From Colletotrichum lupini (taxonomy: Eukaryota; Ascomycota; Sordariomycetes; Glomerellales; Glomerellaceae): a stretch of DNA of 64,000 nucleotides. The notes below the pieces were generated by a model. That model searched no databases and was not told the origin of the DNA. It saw only the letters and a list, made by a program, of their open reading frames with translations. Of the stretch, positions 59,997 through 64,000 are shown piece after piece. The position numbers were made by a program, and so were the translations under genes. The DNA lies in contig NC_064679.1 of assembly GCF_023278565.1 (NCBI RefSeq), forward strand, positions 3,782,001-3,846,000, read 5' to 3'. How positions within the stretch are numbered: position 1 is the stretch's first letter; each line of letters opens with the position of its first letter.

Positions 59997-61667
59997 TCAA
60001 ACCTTGACCCAAACCTTCAACCCCATCCCGGCCCTCCTCGTCTTCACCATCTTCGCCGCACACCAAAAACACATACCAGCAAGCAAACAAGACCCCGCAT
60101 ACACCTGCGCACCCACATACCTCCCCCCCTCAGCCTGAATAATCGCCCCAGCAATCGGCGGACCCGTCAACACCGCAAAACTCACAATCGTAAACGTCAT
60201 ACCCATCCGCGTCCCCTGCTTCCTTGGATCGCTCGTCAGCTGGCTCAGTGCCGAAGGGAACAGGCTCTGGATCGCGCTGGCGACGAGGCCGTAGAATGGG
60301 GTCCAGACGTAGGGACCTGCTGTCGAGGAGACGGCGACCCAGCAGTACATGAGGATGCTGGAGGCGAGGGACATGGGGATGAGGGTGTTTATGGAGCCGA
60401 CGCGGTCGGCGATGTAGCCGGGAAGGATGCGGCCTGGTACGCCGACGCCGTTGAGGACGAGGAGGAGGTTGAGGGAGGCGTTGTAGGAGAGGCCTATGAT
60501 ATCGCGGGTGTAGGAGGCTAGGTAGTAGAATGCGAAAAAGACGCCTAAGTAGTTCTGTGATGGGGTGAGTATGGGGCTCTGGGAGACTGAAACCGAGTTG
60601 AAGAGGAGGTTATTCGAGACAGCTTACTAGGAAGGACCCAATGGCGTAGAAAGTGTACTCCAACTCTTTGAAAGCAGCCCACTCGACGATGCTCCCGGCT
60701 TTCCTGGGCTTGACTCTCGGCTTCAGGAAGATGAAGCTGATGATCAGCGTGCCGGCCTGCACGAACGCGATAGCACGGATGGTCCACCCGAACCCAATAC
60801 TTGGAAGCAGCTGCCTCACCATGCTAGGATAGATCAACCCGCCCGTCGAGCTGCCAATCGACACGAACCCCAGCGCAAGTGCCCTTTTCTTGTCGAAATA
60901 GGTGGACGCCGTCGACAGGGCGGGACAGAAGAGCAAGCCGTTGCCGAGGCCTAGGCAGATACCCTGCGAGAGGAACAATTGCCAGTACTGCGAGCAGAAG
61001 GAGGTTGCGAACATGCCTAGGAACACGAAGAGGAAACCGGTGACGAATAGGTGGCGAAAGTAGCCTGCGTCTGTGAGGCGGCCGCTGAAGGTGCTGATGA
61101 AGAAGAGGAGGAAAACCTCGAAAGAGCCGATCCAGGCTATGTCTGACGGCGGGCGTCCGAGTAGAGTGGTGTAGTAGGATTGGAAGACGCCGAATGAGTT
61201 GACGATGCCCCTGCGATTTGTTAGTTTGGCTGGATGTACACAGCTTATGACGGACTCACCAGGTATTCATAATGACCAGATGGGCGCTGAAGACTGGTGG
61301 AAGTTAGCCTCGTGAGCTTAGGGTTCATGGCACGCAGCAACTCACTCGCCATCCATGCGGTGACGCCCCCGTCAGGAGGCGGACCTTGTACAATACTGGA
61401 CCTGGACGTGGCCCGACTGAGCACCCGGCCCACGATCCCGCTGGCCTCGGCGCCGGCCCCGTGCCCAGCATCCGTGTCCGGGTCCGTGTCCTGCGCCACG
61501 ATGCCCGGCGGGTCGTCGTCCGATGAAGACGACGGCAGCGCCTTTTCGTCGCTGTTTACGGCTTCCTTCATGCGAGCATTATCGTCGTCATGAGGGCGCG
61601 ACTCCATCGTCTGCTGTGGCCCTGACTTTTCGACATCATAGGCGATGTGAGGAGGGGAAGAGCTCAT
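59997..61667 (-). CDS. MFS transporter, monocarboxylate (MCT) type
   Basis: Plasma-membrane secondary transporter of the major facilitator superfamily, resembling fungal monocarboxylate-transporter-like proteins; the substrate cannot be predicted. Four exons on the minus strand: 61667-61346, 61293-61260 (34 nt), 61210-60628 and 60554-59997, total 498 residues. The N-terminal 100 or so residues are acidic and Ser/Asp-rich, cytosolic, up to PPPDGGVTAWMA, the MCT signature before the first membrane segment. Then come GIVNSFGVFQSYY, SFEVFLLFFISTFSGRLTD (loop 2-3), GNGLLFCPALSTASTYFDKKRALALG (a typical MCT motif), GRILPGYIADRVG and the C-terminal helices. About 12 membrane segments can be counted. 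Start chosen as the first ATG of the N-terminal frame. Confidence 0.93.
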
Positions 61668-63046
61668 GATTTCCCTTTTGCCCTATTCCGGAGAAGCGCG
61701 CCAATCGCAATGCCGAGACACGGGTATCGCTCCGATCTCGATAACTTAAGCGGCTTCTTGTACAAACTTTCGCAATGTCGTCATGCTTCAGTTGCCGAAT
61801 CCATAGAACTCCTGCTAAGCAATGAATAGCCGACGCAAACAGAAGTGCTCGAGAAACATGAAGAATGAAGAGATCAGTAGGGGTGTCGTCGCAGAAGCAA
61901 AACTGTTTCAACGGCGCCAAAGCCTCAAGCGCGCCCACCCTAGGCCCTTAATACTTGGAAAGCGACGCTGTTTGCTCGAGTCATGGCGGCGCTGAAGCGA
62001 CACTATCGATCACACCTAAATGACTACCCACCCCCGGCGCCGACCCCGGCCGCGGGCAAGCTGCATTCTGGCCGGGTGTTGGAGAACAAGGAAAGCAATC
62101 CACTTTGAAACACACGCAATCCGGGGGGCGGTAAAGTGGGTGGAGACGAGTTGACAAGCCCTTTTGCAGCTGTCAAAGAGAATTGTCGAGTATCACTCCA
62201 TATTGTCCGTACGTATGGGTATGCGGTTTGTACTTGTTTGCGATTGTGAATGCGACTGCGACTGGAAATCATTGCCCGGGGGGCTCGGGGAGGCGTAGGC
62301 GAGCTGCTGAACATATCGAATAAAGACATCGGGACGTCAATCCGCCCGCTAGTGTGGGTAAGGTGGGATAAAATCGGCGAAACGGCCTGGCTGCTTTGGT
62401 GGCCCCATCGAGATCAACGCTTGTCACCGGCCGGTTCCGGCTTTGGCTGCTTGCTGATCGGAGCTGGACCGCTCCGAGGCATCTCCAACTTCGGAGATGG
62501 GCCCCAAACGAAACGTGATGGACAATGATTTATCGAGATTCTTGGTGTGAGAGGCAGCAGGGAAGAGGGCTGCTCTGTTGGCGAAGTAGTTGATAGGGTG
62601 CGTGCGTGGATGGAAGAGAGAAGCTTTCTGGCCTGCCCTGTCCTGGAAGTGGAGGTGAAGGTGTGCCGTTGGCATCAGCCACAGCCCGGTGTACACGCGG
62701 ACCAAATCCGGTGCCCAGCCACATTTGGCGACTTCGACTCTACGGCTTCACACGGAGAACTTACAACTCACCACAACATTCACCCCCCGATCTGGGAAAA
62801 TAAGAGAGTCTGACTTCATATCGCCCAGACCTGACGTCAGAAACTTCGGCATTCCTCTCTAATCGACCGCCTCTTTTTGACCACAACTCCGGTTCAATAA
62901 AGATGCAGACACTTTTAGTAAAAACGAGCTCGCGCTTAACACTATAGTATCTTTACCTATACTTTCACCACTGCCTCCACTGCTACTGCCATTCCTCTTC
63001 TAATCTTCCTTATCTTAGTAGTTCATCCTCTATGTATTCCCTACAG
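61668..63046. other. Intergenic region between MFS transporter and gene at 63 kb
   Basis: 1.4 kb with no supported gene; should hold the transporter's promoter and possibly the unseen 5' end of the next gene. Confidence 0.4.
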
Positions 63047-63466
63047 AATACACACAAAGGCTCGGACGTTGAAGAATAGGCCAGGGTTAAAACACACCGT
63101 TCTGTAAGTTGCTCGAGGTATACGCTTCCGACTCATTCCGCTGACTCACACCAGGGTCGCAAACGCAACTCGACGCCTTAAGAACGTCAAGAGAGCCGAC
63201 ATCACTGGCGATAATATAAAGCTCCTCCCACAGGTCGATCCCGACAATGTGCTTGACCTAGAGGGTTTTCCAGCCACTCTGGGCGACTTTTGGTCGATGG
63301 ACGGTATGTAACATGTTTGACTCAGATGCCTAGGGCTCGGTACTAATACTATACAGAACGCGACATTCGCCAGCTCGCCACGAACCTTGGAATGGAGTCG
63401 GACAAGGTCGCATACCCCAAGCTCATGCACCAAGCGTTTGAGCGGATTGCCGGGGCTTCTTACTGA
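63047..63466 (+). CDS. Unrecognised small basic protein gene, 5' end unresolved
   Basis: Three exons fit one frame: 63047-63103, 63155-63303 and 63357-63466, with introns GTAAGT...CCAG (51 nt, CTGAC branch) and GTATGT...ACAG (53 nt, TACTAAT branch). The C-terminal 105 residues read ...KARTLKNRPGLKHTVL, VANATRRLKNVKRADITG, NIKLLPQVDPDNVLDLEGF, LGDFWSMDERDIRQLA and end FERIAGASY. The two good introns and codon use suggest a real gene. I found no ATG in frame upstream before a stop (62937-62939), so either another intron precedes 63047 (an acceptor CCCTACAG sits at 63039-63046) or the 5' end is lost. No family recognised. Confidence 0.5.
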
Positions 63467-64000
63467 AGTCATGACATAGACGACAACTCCCGCTCCTGGC
63501 GGTCGAGTAACCCCCCCCCCGGCCCCCCAAACAATTATAAATTGTGCGCGGGCAAAGGAATGAACGAGCGTTTCTTTTTGGTCTTTTTTCAGTTTTTTAG
63601 CCGAACAGAGTTGTTGGTTTTTGGCACCAACAAGAATTTCGTATGCTTGAAGATGTGACTGCGCCACGACTTGTATGCTTGCGCATTCGATTCCGATAGT
63701 CATCACGATAAATCTGGAGAGTATCATGAAGATCAGGGAGAACCTTTAGCCCTGAGTTGGATTATCCTTTGGAAGACCGTGGAGCCGGCACGAACGACAT
63801 CTGATGGTCTTACATAAACCCCATCTTTCCCCTATCTCGTCCCCTTTCCCTTTTTCTCTCCAACCACCTCACTACCATCGCCTTGGCGTTTCTTTCTCTG
63901 CAAGCATTCTCAATCAAGATCACAAAATCAACCAGGGACGGCAGCACGAACAACCCTACTACATTTACCACTGGCCATAACTAGGATAACGCTATCCGCC
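63467..64000. promoter_or_regulatory. Terminal intergenic region with pyrimidine-rich leader
   Basis: About 530 bp. From about 63,815 to 63,900 it is strongly C/T-rich, as in leaders of fungal genes, so a plus-strand gene probably begins beyond the right edge. A small antisense frame at 63.1-63.7 kb is not supported. Confidence 0.35.

Overview
The window is nuclear DNA of a filamentous ascomycete (Pezizomycotina, most likely a Sordariomycete). The genes carry short introns of 49-79 nt with GT...AG ends and CTAAC/CTGAC-type branch points. There is a HET-domain gene. Two blocks (21.1-34.4 kb and 48.1-55.0 kb) are extremely AT-rich, rich in TA and poor in CA/TG, as left by repeat-induced point mutation (RIP) of transposons. 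I could not fix the genus from the sequence alone.

Layout. 0-20 kb is a gene-dense housekeeping region: the 5' part of a HET-domain gene (-, cut by the left edge), RAD54 (+), UDP-glucose:glycoprotein glucosyltransferase (-), coatomer alpha subunit (+), the proteasome lid subunit RPN12 (-) and a glutathionylspermidine-synthase-like ATP-grasp enzyme (-). At 20.3 kb a small putative secreted protein with an apparent one-base frameshift lies 400 bp from the transposon block. 21,084-34,449 is a Ty1/copia LTR element (205-bp LTRs, 5-bp target duplication GAAGA, minus strand) into which a Ty3/gypsy element (27,308-33,634, plus strand, about 224-bp LTRs) has inserted. 34.5-39 kb is mostly without recognisable genes. 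39.2-43.8 kb holds a convergent pair: a SKT5/CHS4-type chitin synthase regulator (+) and an extended short-chain dehydrogenase/reductase (-). A 137-bp, almost pure G tract lies at 44.2 kb. 46-55.1 kb is an unrecognised coiled-coil gene split by a second copia copy (48,110-54,959). The 5-bp duplication GTCTC and the uninterrupted reading frame across the excised site prove the insertion. 57.1-61.7 kb carries mannosyl-3-phosphoglycerate synthase (+) and an MFS monocarboxylate-type transporter (-). A small unrecognised gene at 63 kb and a pyrimidine-rich leader end the window.

How the genes relate. UGGT (ER glycoprotein folding sensor ending in RDEL) and alpha-COP (the coat that carries ER-retrieved proteins back from the Golgi) are divergently transcribed from one 1-kb intergenic region. 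The rest is an ordinary mix without an evident cluster. The most informative signals are gene-structure details: a RAD54 start codon split by an intron, a 12-nt last exon that supplies the SKT5 prenylation tail, and transposon biology (nested insertion, gene disruption, and RIP-specific loss of catalytic residues).
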